Shown: positions 39,081-47,225, numbered from the stretch's first letter. The stretch: 64,000 nt of DNA from Azospirillum cavernae (GCF_003590795.1 NZ_QYUL01000002.1:1233001-1297000); one strand, 5' to 3'. The notes: generated by a model not told the origin, from the sequence alone. Program-made: numbers and translations.

Positions 39081-39511
39081 TTGGCAACATTAAATGGGAA
39101 GAGTTGGTTTGCGCGGTCTGCCAGACTATTGAGGAGAGGTTTGATGTTCTCCTTGATATTGATGGTGAAGCGCTGGACGAACTCGACGAAATAGCGAAGC
39201 GGACGATTGGATCGTACGAATTAGCGCACCCAAACCCGGCTAAAGTCGCAGGGCATGTGGTGTTCTGGTTTCGTCGCCTGCGCCCTGTCACTCACCGGCC
39301 TGAAAGCCAGAACAAACTTCTTGTTGCTAACGAGACAGCAGCCCTCTATCTCGGCCTTTCCATCTGTGACTTGTATCGAGGGGAAGGAAGCAAGGAAACG
39401 TTCCATCTTCCCGCGCGAGTAATGAAGGATTGGATAGCAAGCCTTCGCTATAACTCGCACTCTCCGCACGCCATCGCAATTGCATTCGAGATATTGACGG
39501 CAGAGCACTGA
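39077..39511 (+). CDS. accessory gene B (unknown, 144 aa)
   Basis: MIGNIKWEELVCAVCQTIEE; acidic helical N-terminus (DIDGEALDELDEIAKRTIGS), then VAGHVVFWFRRLRPVTHRPE, AALYLGLSICDLYRGEGSK and a C-terminal helix. Composition is less GC-rich than the element's core genes. Its place between the replication and packaging modules is where satellites commonly carry cargo such as phage defence; function is not shown by sequence. Confidence 0.6.
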   Translation: MIGNIKWEELVCAVCQTIEERFDVLLDIDGEALDELDEIAKRTIGSYELAHPNPAKVAGHVVFWFRRLRPVTHRPESQNKLLVANETAALYLGLSICDLYRGEGSKETFHLPARVMKDWIASLRYNSHSPHAIAIAFEILTAEH

Positions 39512-39569
39512 GCATCAGCGTGGCTTGACCGTCTAGTGCCTCAACAAGCCGTATGCATTGCGTGCTGAA

Positions 39570-39606
39570 GAAAGCCTGCCTGGAGCAATCCGAGGCGGGC
39601 TTTTCG
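39570..39606 (+). terminator. terminator before the packaging module
   Basis: AGCCTGCC and GGCGGGCT form an interrupted stem with TTTTCG after it. It isolates accessory genes from the packaging promoter. Confidence 0.65.
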
Positions 39607-39793
39607 TTATGGAGCAGCGCTCATGTCTGACCCAGCTTACTGTCCTTTCGATGAGTGCGGGTAGCGAGCCACTCGGCAGGCTTCTGGGGCAATTCGAGGG
39701 GGAGGGTGGCTTGGGTCCTCTGTCAGGAAATTGATCGGGGGTCCGCCCACCACAGGCCGCGCCACCCCTCTAGCCCCCCGTGGGAACGAAGGC
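39607..39793. other. non-coding stretch ahead of the packaging promoter
   Basis: About 190 bp without a gene between the terminator and the TerS promoter. In lambda-type genomes the packaging (cos) site lies just before TerS, so this is the natural place for it, but I cannot see a defined cos sequence. Confidence 0.3.
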
Positions 39794-39822
39794 TTAACAT
39801 TAAGGGCTTAATGTCCTATAAT
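39794..39822 (+). promoter_or_regulatory. packaging operon promoter with embedded operator
   Basis: TTAACA (39794-39799), 17-bp spacer, TATAAT (39817-39822, perfect consensus). ACATTAA-GGGC-TTAATGT (39797-39814), a perfect 7-bp inverted repeat, overlaps the -35 and fills the spacer. A bound repressor would silence TerS and TerL. Confidence 0.8.
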
Positions 39823-39845
39823 CCGACATCGGAAAGGAACCGACG

Positions 39846-40394
39846 TTGGATGATTCTGCCACCGAGACGAAAGCCGCTTTTGCCCGCCGGATCGGCGTGA
39901 AGCCGCCGCGCGTCTCGCAATTGGTCTCTTCCGGTCTTCCTCTCGATGGCGACGGCAAGGTGCGGATTGCCGCAGCGTTGGCGTGGCTGGAGGGTCGCCA
40001 GAACCCTGTTAAGCGGGCCGAACAGGGGAAAATGCCTCTTCCATCCGGCCACGATGACGACGTTCCTATTCAAAATCCAGCCCTTGCCCTGCTGGCCGCA
40101 AAAGCCCGCCGGGAGGCGACCCTTGCCGACCGCGACGCCCTGTTCTTGGAGCGGGAGCGGGGGGCGCTGATCGCGCGGGACGCGGTGCAACGCGGGTTGA
40201 CCGCCTGGGGGTTGGGTCAGCGGGATGCGCTGTTGGCTTGGTGCAGCCGCGCCGCCCCCGAACTGGCTGCCGATCTGGGCGTTGACCTGGGCCGCGTCTT
40301 CGCCGCGCTCGACCGGCAGGTGCGCGCCCAACTGATCGAACTGGCCGACGCCCCGCCGCCGCCCGATCTGAAGGATCTGTTTGATGCCCGATGA
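39846..40394 (+). CDS. terminase small subunit-like protein
   Basis: 182 residues starting at a TTG (39846) after GGAAAGGAA. The N-terminal helix-turn-helix AAFARRIGVKPPRVSQLVSS followed by GKVRIAAALAWLEG is the Nu1-type DNA-binding pattern. Middle helices (KARREATLADRDALFLERER) and C-terminal part (LFDAR) fit small terminases that recognise packaging sites. It directly precedes TerL, with overlapping stop and start. Confidence 0.8.
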   Translation: MDDSATETKAAFARRIGVKPPRVSQLVSSGLPLDGDGKVRIAAALAWLEGRQNPVKRAEQGKMPLPSGHDDDVPIQNPALALLAAKARREATLADRDALFLERERGALIARDAVQRGLTAWGLGQRDALLAWCSRAAPELAADLGVDLGRVFAALDRQVRAQLIELADAPPPPDLKDLFDAR

Positions 40395-42228
40395 TGCCGC
40401 CTGGGTCTGGCGAACCATCGCCGCCGCCATCCGCCCGGAACCGGCTTTGCTGGTCAGCGAATGGGCGGACAAACACCGCGTCTTGCCGCCAACGTCCGCC
40501 GAACCGGGGCGCTGGCGAACCAGCCGCGTCCCCTACATGCGCGGCGTGATGGACGCGCTGTCCACCGGATCGCCCTTCGAGCGGGTTGTGATGATGAAGG
40601 GCGCGCAGATTGCGGCGACCGAATGCGGCAACAACTGGCTTGGCTACATCATCCAACACGCCCCCGGCACCACCCTATGCGTGCTGCCGAGCCTGGACGA
40701 CGTGAAGAAGAACGTCGCGACCCGCATTGAACCGTTGATCGAATCCTCTCCCGTCCTGTCTGCCCTGGTGGCGAAACCGACCGGACGGCGCGCGGCAAAC
40801 TCGATGATGCGCAAGGCTTTCCCCGGTGGCTATCTTGTGTTCACCGGGGCGACCAGCCCGAAGGGGCTGCGGTCCACACCGGCCCGGTATCTGTTTCTGG
40901 ACGAGGTGGACGGCTTCCCCGGCGACGCGGGAAAAGAAGGCGACCCGGTGGCGCTGGCCGAGCAACGCACCGTCACCTTCCGTGGTCGCCGCAAGATTTT
41001 CCTGTGCTCGACGCCGACGATCAAAGGGTTGAGCCGGATCGAGCGCGCCTATTTGGAGAGCGACCAGCGGGTTTATGAGGTGCCGTGCCAGCAATGCGCC
41101 ACCTTCAACCGCATCCTGTGGGCGGACATTCGATGGCCGGAAGGCGAGCGGCGCAAGGCGTGCTGGGTTTGCCCGGATTGCGGCTTTCCCCACGAGGAGC
41201 ACGCCAAACCGGCCCTTCTGGCCGCTGGCCGCTGGCGCGCGACCGCCCCCGGCGACGGGCGCACCGCCGGGTTTCACCTGTCGGCGCTTTACAGCCCGTT
41301 TGAAAGCTGGGGCGACATCGCCGTGCAGCACGGGCAGGCCAAGGGCGACCCGTCCGCGATGCAGGCTTGGACCAACTTGAAGCTTGGCGACCCGTTCGAG
41401 GATATGGCCGGTGAAGAGATCACCGCCGACGCGGTGGCAAGCCGGGCCGAAACCATCGGTGACGTCCTGCCGCCGGGCGCGGTGCTGCTGACCGCTGGCG
41501 TTGACACGCAGGATGACCGGCTTGAGGTGGAGGTGGTGGCCTGGGGCGCTGGTGAGGAATCATGGTCGATCCTGCACCACGTCATTCCCGGCGACCCTGC
41601 CGACCGCGCGGTGTGGCTGCAACTCGATGAGCTTCTGTCCCGGACATGGCCGCACGCGCGCGCCGTCCCCGACATGCCGATTTCGGCTGTCTGCGTCGAT
41701 ACCGGCGGACACCACACCCAAGCCGCTTACAATTTCGTGCGGGACAAGCAGGCCCGCCGCGTCTGGGGCATCAAGGGACACAACGTCCCCGGCAAGCAAA
41801 TCTGGCCGCGCAAGCCGAGCCACAAGAACAAGGGGCGAGTGCCGCTCTACCTGATCGGCGTTCACGCCGCCAAGGAAGTCATTTTCGCCCGGTTGAAGAT
41901 CAAGGAAGCCGGTCCCGGCTTCATGCACTTCCCGATGGACCGATCCACGCAGTATTTCCAACAGCTTACCGCTGAAAAAATGGTGACGAAGTGGGAGCGT
42001 GGCCGACCGCGCCGCATCTTCGTCAACCCGACCAAGGCGCGCAACGAGGCGTTGGATCTTCGCGTTTACGCCTTTGCCGCGCTGCACGGGGTTATCGCCG
42101 CTGGCTTCGATCTTGATCGGGCCGTTGCCGCCCTGGCTCCCATTCCGCCGCGCACCCCTGACCGGCCCGTGATGGCTCCCCCGCCCCCTGTCCGCCGGGC
42201 GACCCGCTCAAGCTGGCTTTCGGGGTGA
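40384..42228 (+). CDS. terminase large subunit (GpA family)
   Basis: 614-residue lambda GpA-type packaging ATPase/nuclease. The N-terminal motor has MMKGAQIAATECGNNWLGY as the ATPase P-loop-like region (GpA proteins have a variant Walker A) and YLFLDEVDGFPGD as Walker B. A zinc-binding CxxC pair is in VPCQQCATFNRI and VCPDCGFPHEE, and the C-terminal nuclease has AGVDTQDDRLEVEVVAWG. Full length. It loads DNA into the element's own capsid. Confidence 0.95.
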   Translation: MPDDAAWVWRTIAAAIRPEPALLVSEWADKHRVLPPTSAEPGRWRTSRVPYMRGVMDALSTGSPFERVVMMKGAQIAATECGNNWLGYIIQHAPGTTLCVLPSLDDVKKNVATRIEPLIESSPVLSALVAKPTGRRAANSMMRKAFPGGYLVFTGATSPKGLRSTPARYLFLDEVDGFPGDAGKEGDPVALAEQRTVTFRGRRKIFLCSTPTIKGLSRIERAYLESDQRVYEVPCQQCATFNRILWADIRWPEGERRKACWVCPDCGFPHEEHAKPALLAAGRWRATAPGDGRTAGFHLSALYSPFESWGDIAVQHGQAKGDPSAMQAWTNLKLGDPFEDMAGEEITADAVASRAETIGDVLPPGAVLLTAGVDTQDDRLEVEVVAWGAGEESWSILHHVIPGDPADRAVWLQLDELLSRTWPHARAVPDMPISAVCVDTGGHHTQAAYNFVRDKQARRVWGIKGHNVPGKQIWPRKPSHKNKGRVPLYLIGVHAAKEVIFARLKIKEAGPGFMHFPMDRSTQYFQQLTAEKMVTKWERGRPRRIFVNPTKARNEALDLRVYAFAALHGVIAAGFDLDRAVAALAPIPPRTPDRPVMAPPPPVRRATRSSWLSG

Positions 42229-42242
42229 CGGGAAGTAAAGAC

Positions 42243-42294
42243 CCGACATCGGATTACATCCGAGTTTGCATTATTTGCGATTTCATCCTATTAT
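42243..42294 (+). promoter_or_regulatory. capsid operon promoter
   Basis: TTGCAT (42266-42271), 17-bp spacer, TATTAT (42289-42294), 32 bp before the portal ATG. Upstream CCGACATCGGA (42243-42253) is identical to 39823-39833, just after the TerS promoter, suggesting a shared regulator of both late promoters. Confidence 0.7.
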
Positions 42295-42325
42295 GAGGCT
42301 AATTTGCCTCTGAAAGGGCGACCTT

Positions 42326-43780
42326 ATGCTTTCCAACCTACGCCGAGCCTTTGGAACCCTGTGGACCCGCTCGCTTGATGCGGCGGGCGCGGGCAAACGC
42401 TGGGCCGGGGCGTCACGGGTGGTGAACCTGAACGCGGACATGCTGTCGGGGGCCACGGTCGCGGCGCAGCGGGCGGCTTATGTGGCGCGCAACAATCCGA
42501 ACGTCGCCGCCGCCATTAACGCCATGGTGTCCAACGCCGTGGGAACCGGGATCAAACCGCGCTCCAAACACCCCGACGACGCCGTGCGCGACACGCTCCA
42601 CGCGCTGTGGGAGCGGTGGGAGCGGGTGGCGGACGCCAGCGGGCGGGCCGGGGGCTTCTACGGGCAACAGGCGCTCGCCGTCCGCGCCATGATCGAAGGA
42701 GGCGAGAGCTTCGCCCGTCTGCGTTCCCGCCTGCCCGGCGACGGGCTGCCGGTGCCGTTTCAGGTGGAGCTGATCGCCCGCGACCAAGTGCCGAGCACGC
42801 AATGGAGCGACATCCGCCCCGGCAACGCCATTCGGGGCGGGATCGAGTTCAACGCGCTGGGCCAGCGGATCGCCTATTGGGTGCTGCCCTTCAACCCGAA
42901 CGACCCGACCATGCCCCTGTTGGCCCCAACGTGGCAGCCGACGCGGGTTCCGGCGGAAGACATGTGCCACCTGTTCCGCGAGCTGGTCGAAAGCCAGCTT
43001 CGCGGGCTGACGTGGCTGGCTCCGGTGCTGTTGCGGGTGAAGGAACTCGACCAGTACGAGGACGCCGCCCTGGTGCGCGCCAAGGTCGCGGCGATGATGG
43101 CGGGCTTCATTCTCAACAAGGACGCCGAAAACCCGGCGTGGCAACCCCAACCGGGGGCCGAAACGCCGACGCTGGAACCCGGCATGTTGGTTCCGCTGAA
43201 CCCCGGCGAAAGCGTCGAGTTCACCAGCCCGCCCGACGACAAGAATTACACCGAGTTCACCAAGAACCATCTGCGCGCCATCGCCGTCGGTCTGGGCTGC
43301 ACCTATTTCCAGGCGACCGGCGACCTTCGCGACGCCAACTATTCCAGCCTGCGCGGCGGGCTGGTCGAGTTCCGGCGCAGCATCGAACAGCTTCAACATC
43401 TGGTCATCGTGCCGCAGCTTTGTGACCCGGTTTGGCGGCGCTTCGTCACGCTGGCCGTGATGAGCGGGGCGATTGACGCGCCCGATTTCTTCCGCGACCC
43501 GGAACCCTACCTGTCCGCCGAATGGCTGCCCCCGGCCTTCGATTGGGTCGATCCGCTGAAGGACATCCGCGCCGAGATCGAGAGCATCGACGCCGGGCTG
43601 AAAAGCCGGGCGCAGTCGGTGGCGGAAGCCGGTTACGACGTTGAAGCGCTCGATGCGGAGATCGCCGCTGATCGGGCGCGGGAACGGCGGATGGGGCTGG
43701 CCTTCCCGGTTCCGAAGGTGGCGACGCCGACGCCGATTCCCGAAGACCCGCCCGCCCCGGAGACGCCCGCCCATGGTTGA
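42326..43780 (+). CDS. phage portal protein (lambda GpB family)
   Basis: 484 residues. RAAYVARNNPNVAAAINAMV, GTGIKPRSKHPDD, GWVLPF-like region (RIAYWVLPFNPNDP), HLFRELVESQLRGLTWLAPV and LGCTYFQATGDLRDANYSS are lambda portal hallmarks. It forms the dodecameric DNA entry ring of the element's capsid. It is unrelated to the T7-like portal gene that the element interrupts, so two different phage lineages are present. The stop overlaps the next start by 8 bp. Confidence 0.95.
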   Translation: MLSNLRRAFGTLWTRSLDAAGAGKRWAGASRVVNLNADMLSGATVAAQRAAYVARNNPNVAAAINAMVSNAVGTGIKPRSKHPDDAVRDTLHALWERWERVADASGRAGGFYGQQALAVRAMIEGGESFARLRSRLPGDGLPVPFQVELIARDQVPSTQWSDIRPGNAIRGGIEFNALGQRIAYWVLPFNPNDPTMPLLAPTWQPTRVPAEDMCHLFRELVESQLRGLTWLAPVLLRVKELDQYEDAALVRAKVAAMMAGFILNKDAENPAWQPQPGAETPTLEPGMLVPLNPGESVEFTSPPDDKNYTEFTKNHLRAIAVGLGCTYFQATGDLRDANYSSLRGGLVEFRRSIEQLQHLVIVPQLCDPVWRRFVTLAVMSGAIDAPDFFRDPEPYLSAEWLPPAFDWVDPLKDIRAEIESIDAGLKSRAQSVAEAGYDVEALDAEIAADRARERRMGLAFPVPKVATPTPIPEDPPAPETPAHG

Positions 43781-45656
43781 GACCTTGGCCCTTCAACTCT
43801 TCGCCCGCGCCATGGGCGCCACAGCGCCGACGACGCTCGACCGCGCCGCCCGGACGGTGGAGGTGGTGGCCCTGTCGGGGCTGGCCCCCGCCACCCGCCC
43901 GGCCCCGGCCCCCGATGGCAGCCGCACCGCCTGGATTGAGGAACTGTCCGCCGCTGGCGCTGACCTGTCGCGCTTCCGCAACGGCCCGGCGCTGAAGGAT
44001 CACCGCAACGTCACCGACGCCGCCGTTGGATCCATCGCCGAGGCGCGGATCGAAGGCGACCGCATCGTCTCGACCGTCCGTTTCGACACCAGCGCCGCCG
44101 CCGAGGAACTGATGGGCAAGGTTGAGGCCGGATCGGTGCGCGGCGTCAGCCTGGGTTATGGCGTCAGTCGCTGGAAGTCTGTCGGCACGCGCGGCGGGCT
44201 GCCGGTTTTCCAGGCCATCGCCTGGGTTCCCCATGAGTTGAGTTTCATCCCTGTGCCGATGGATTCCGGCGCAACCGTTCGTTCCCAAGGAGACAGCATG
44301 ACCGTTCAAACGACGGTGGCGCCGACCGATACCCCGGCGCAGACCACCACCGAGGCCCCGGCGCAGATCATCGCCCCCGCCGCCCCCGAGACCAGCAGCC
44401 GCGCCGCGACCAACCAGCAAATCCGTTCGATGGTCCGTTCGGCGGGTCTGGATCTTGGCGCGGCGGATCGGCTGATCGACGAGGATGCCGACCTCGACCG
44501 CGCGCGCTCTGTCGTGTTCGACGCCATGCTTGCGCGTTCGGCGGGCCGTCCGCTGGCCGCTGTTCAGGTGTTGCACGACCATGACGACCCGCAAGCCGTG
44601 GTGGACCGCATGGCGACCGCCTACGCGGCCCGCGCCACCGCGCATCTGCCGCAAGCGCACCGCGTCGCCCTGCCGGACGCCTCGCGCGCCTACGCCAACC
44701 GATCGCTGTTGGACCTTGCCGCCGAACTGGCCGACCGGCGCGGAACCCCCATCGGAACCCGCAACCTGTCGTCGGCGGAACTCTATCAGCGGGCGCTGAC
44801 CACCAGCGATTTCCCGGTGTTGCTGGCGAACAGCGCCAACAAGACGCTGTTGCCGGCCTATCAGGCGGCTGCCCCGACCTACCGCCGCTTCTTCGCCCGC
44901 CGCGACTTCCGCGACTTCAAGCCCGCCAGCTTCGCCCGCGTCGGTGATTTCCCGGCACCCCTGGCCGTGGGTGAAAACGGCGAATACAAGCACGGGGCCA
45001 TCGCCGAGAGCGGCGAGTCGGTCACGCTGGGCGAGTATGGCCGCATCATCACCTTCACCCGCAAGGCGCTCATCAACGACGATCTGGGCGCTTTCGCTGA
45101 TCTGCCGACCAAGGCCGCGTTGCGCGTCGCCGATTGGGAGAACTCCGTCGCCTGGGCGCTGGTGGTGTCCAACCCCACGCTGTCGGACGGCAAGGCCCTG
45201 TTTCACGCCGATCATGGCAATCTTGCCGGTTCGGGCGGGGCCATCGGAATCGACACCGTGGGCGCGGGTGAAGCGGCGATGATGAAACAGACCAGCCTGG
45301 ACGGGCTGAAACTCAACCTGCACCCCTCCGTGCTGGTGACGAGTCCCGACAAATACACGCTGGGCCGTCAGTTCGTGTCCGCCAACGTCGCCCCGGCGCA
45401 GTTCTCCAACGTCAACCCGTTCGCGGGCAAGCTGGAGGCTGTGGGCGACGCCAACCTCTCGGGCAACGGCTGGTATCTCATGGCCGAGCCGAGCGCGCTG
45501 GAAACCTTCATCTACGGCTATTTGCAAGGCCAGTCCGGGCCGGTCATCACCCCGGAAGCCTCCTTCGACACCGCTGGCGTCAAGATGAAGCTCACCATCG
45601 ACTTCGCCGTTGGGGCCGTCGATTACCGGGGCGCTTACAAGAACGCGGGCGCCTGA
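43773..45656 (+). CDS. prohead protease-major capsid fusion protein
   Basis: 627 residues. Residues 1 to about 175 resemble a prohead protease (ALKDHRNVTDAAVGSIAEAR with a catalytic-type His, GSVRGVSLGYGVSRW with a Ser, AWVPHELSFIPVPMD). A Thr/Pro/Ala linker (about 175-215) follows, then a scaffold-like helical region and the capsid shell domain from about 370 (LLPAYQAAAPTYRRFFARRD, PAPLAVGENGEYKHGAIAES, VTSPDKYTLGRQFVSANVAP). One polypeptide thus supplies protease, scaffold and shell. Known in some phages as a fused form; less common than separate genes. Confidence 0.88.
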   Translation: MVETLALQLFARAMGATAPTTLDRAARTVEVVALSGLAPATRPAPAPDGSRTAWIEELSAAGADLSRFRNGPALKDHRNVTDAAVGSIAEARIEGDRIVSTVRFDTSAAAEELMGKVEAGSVRGVSLGYGVSRWKSVGTRGGLPVFQAIAWVPHELSFIPVPMDSGATVRSQGDSMTVQTTVAPTDTPAQTTTEAPAQIIAPAAPETSSRAATNQQIRSMVRSAGLDLGAADRLIDEDADLDRARSVVFDAMLARSAGRPLAAVQVLHDHDDPQAVVDRMATAYAARATAHLPQAHRVALPDASRAYANRSLLDLAAELADRRGTPIGTRNLSSAELYQRALTTSDFPVLLANSANKTLLPAYQAAAPTYRRFFARRDFRDFKPASFARVGDFPAPLAVGENGEYKHGAIAESGESVTLGEYGRIITFTRKALINDDLGAFADLPTKAALRVADWENSVAWALVVSNPTLSDGKALFHADHGNLAGSGGAIGIDTVGAGEAAMMKQTSLDGLKLNLHPSVLVTSPDKYTLGRQFVSANVAPAQFSNVNPFAGKLEAVGDANLSGNGWYLMAEPSALETFIYGYLQGQSGPVITPEASFDTAGVKMKLTIDFAVGAVDYRGAYKNAGA

Positions 45657-45658
45657 CC

Positions 45659-45874
45659 ATGACGACGCTGGCCGACATGATCGCCATGCGGGACGGGCTT
45701 GAGAAAGCCCGTTTCTCAGGCACGCGCAAGGTTCAACTCGGCAACTCCCTGGTGGAATACAAGACGGACGCCGAGATGAAAACCGCCCTGGTGGACCTCA
45801 ACCGCAAGATTGCGGCGGCAAGCGCTTCGGCTGGATCGCCCTTTGTGACCTTCACGACTTCCAAGGGACTGTGA
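45659..45874 (+). CDS. head-tail joining protein (gpW-like)
   Basis: 71 residues. SLVEYKTDAEMKTALVDLNR followed by KIAAASA is the gpW family signature (YxSxxEMxxAL). It binds the filled head and prepares the site for tail attachment. Its presence shows the element makes a head ready to accept a tail though it encodes none. Confidence 0.88.
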   Translation: MTTLADMIAMRDGLEKARFSGTRKVQLGNSLVEYKTDAEMKTALVDLNRKIAAASASAGSPFVTFTTSKGL

Positions 45875-45876
45875 CC

Positions 45877-46218
45877 ATGAAGAACTATGTGCAAGAGGGC
45901 TGTCGCCTCGATCTGACCGCGCCGCGCGCTGTGACGTCCGGGGATGGTTTCATCGTCGGTTCAATCTTCGCCGTTGCCAGCACGACCGCCGCGAGCGGTG
46001 CCGCGTTGGTGGGCTGCACCGAAGGCGTGTTCGATCTGACCAAGAAGACCACCGCCACCTTCGCCGTGGGCGACAAAGTGAGCTGGGACAACACGAATTT
46101 CTATTGCGACGCGCCCGGCACCGGCTTGTACCCGGTGGGTGTCGCGGTGGCCGTCGCTGGCAACGGTGGCGCGACGGTGCGCGTGAAGCTGTCCGAAGTG
46201 CCGACCACCGCCGCCTGA
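45877..46218 (+). CDS. DUF2190 capsid decoration-like protein
   Basis: 113 residues: MKNYVQEGCRLDLTAPRAVT, SGDGFIVGSIFAVA, TEGVFDLTKKTTATFAVGDK and GLYPVGVAVAVAGNGGATVRV match DUF2190, a beta-rich family of capsid cement proteins in lambda-like phages. It is 2 bp from the gpW-like gene and belongs to the capsid operon. Confidence 0.85.
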   Translation: MKNYVQEGCRLDLTAPRAVTSGDGFIVGSIFAVASTTAASGAALVGCTEGVFDLTKKTTATFAVGDKVSWDNTNFYCDAPGTGLYPVGVAVAVAGNGGATVRVKLSEVPTTAA

Positions 46219-46270
46219 TCTGGCAGGGGTGTCGCTTCAACCGACACCCCTTTCCTTGGAGAGTCCGCCC

Positions 46271-46813
46271 ATGCTCACCCCCGCCGACATCGGGAACGCG
46301 ATTCGCGACGCGCTGGGCGGCTTTGCCGGTTCTGCGGTCTACCGCGTCTCCACCACCTTCAACGTGCGCGTTGCGGCCCTGACGGCGGTTGGCGCGACCA
46401 CGATCAACTTCAACAACGTGCCTGCCGCGCTGACGGCGACCGCCATCGGCGACACGTTCCCCGTTGGCGCGACGACGCACACCGTCACCAACGTCATTAC
46501 GACGGCGGGCGGGTTGCTGACGGGCGTGACCTTCACCCCGGCCCTGGTGACGCAGGCGGCAAGCGCGACGCAGGTTGTGATAAGCCGGGCTGCCGACCAT
46601 TCGGTGCGCGTCATCATGGAACAGGTGGACGGATACAACCTGATCGGTGGGCTTTATGCCGGTGGGGATTACCGATTCACCGTGTTCGACTTGCCGGTGG
46701 AGCCGTCCGGTTCCGGCGCTCACAAGGTCATCTGGGGCGGGAAGACGCTGACCGTCCAGGCGGAAATATCCAGAGACCAGACCGGCGCGGCTTGGATCGT
46801 TCGGGCGAAGTGA
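46271..46813 (+). CDS. possible head-closure or connector protein
   Basis: 180 residues, beta-rich with Thr/Val/Ala repeats (RVAALTAVGATTINFNNVPA, ATAIGDTFPVGATTHTVTNV), ending YRFTVFDLPVEPSGSGAHKV and LTVQAEISRDQTGAAWIVRA. Position after gpW and decoration genes is where a gpFII-like connector would be. Assignment is from position and fold impression only. Start 46271 is preceded by GGAG. Confidence 0.55.
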   Translation: MLTPADIGNAIRDALGGFAGSAVYRVSTTFNVRVAALTAVGATTINFNNVPAALTATAIGDTFPVGATTHTVTNVITTAGGLLTGVTFTPALVTQAASATQVVISRAADHSVRVIMEQVDGYNLIGGLYAGGDYRFTVFDLPVEPSGSGAHKVIWGGKTLTVQAEISRDQTGAAWIVRAK

Positions 46814-47082
46814 TGGAAGACGCCGACACAGCCCGCATCACGTTCGAGGTGGTCAACGTCCGCCTGGTCAAGCGCGGTGTGTGGCTGGCTGACGTGGCGC
46901 TCGATTTCGACGGGGTTCCCCTGCGATTGAATGGGTTCCGAGTCGTGCAGGAAACCCCGACCCGGAGATCCGTCGAACTGCCCGCCTTCGTGGATCGGGG
47001 AGCATGGCGCCCGGCGGTAGAACTGCCCGAAGAAATGCGGCGGGCGCTGGCCGATGAGATTGCAGCTTCCACACTGGCTTGA
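46813..47082 (+). CDS. SpoVG-like small protein
   Basis: 89 residues, coupled to the previous stop (TGATG). ITFEVVNVRLVKRGVWLADV followed by ALDFDGVPLRLNGFRVV and VELPAFVDRGAWRPAVELP reads like the SpoVG fold (paired strands with a conserved Pro motif), a nucleic-acid-binding domain also found in phages. Last gene of the element. Confidence 0.45.
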   Translation: MEDADTARITFEVVNVRLVKRGVWLADVALDFDGVPLRLNGFRVVQETPTRRSVELPAFVDRGAWRPAVELPEEMRRALADEIAASTLA

Positions 47083-47133
47083 TGACGGGCTGCCGTCGTG
47101 GCCGTGAACGGATGCTCATCATCCAATCTCAGT

Positions 47134-47155
47134 CTGCTTACATGGCGCTTACATG
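47134..47155 (+). promoter_or_regulatory. integrase arm-type sites, right
   Basis: 22 bp identical to 30478-30499, two GCTTACATG units 11 bp apart, 57 bp before the attR core. In the circular form these would flank the attP core on both sides. Confidence 0.7.
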
Positions 47156-47212
47156 CTCCCCCGGCCTATGCCCAATCCGTTGAATAGCAATCATAATGCC
47201 AGCTTTTCCCTA

Positions 47213-47225
47213 GCATCTGGCAGGC
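47213..47225 (+). repeat. attR core, 13-bp direct repeat
   Basis: GCATCTGGCAGGC, identical to 30338-30350. TGCCAG (47197-47202) and CTGGCA (47217-47222) form an inverted repeat with 14 bp between them, as expected for core-type integrase binding sites. Confidence 0.85.

Larger units (their letters stand above)
30338..47225 (+). mobile_element. capsid-forming phage satellite (cf-PICI-like) integrated in a portal gene
   Basis: Bounded by a 13-bp direct repeat; unit length is 16,875 bp. Gene content in order: integrase, RHH-like and XRE regulators, a Tat-type exported protein, two HTH proteins, primase and TOPRIM/DUF927 replication genes, small accessory genes, TerS, TerL, portal, protease-capsid fusion, gpW-like joiner, decoration protein, a possible head-closure protein and a SpoVG-like protein. 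No tail, tape measure, baseplate, fibre, holin or endolysin gene exists. Size and content fit a satellite that makes its own capsids and borrows tails. A tail-deleted prophage is the alternative, but deletion would not normally leave clean att sites and paired arm sites. Confidence 0.85.

Noticed and set aside
30338..47225. Gene transfer agent interpretation of the head genes
   Set aside because: Rhodobacter-type GTA clusters include tail genes and lack an integrase, att sites and their own replication genes, all of which are present here.
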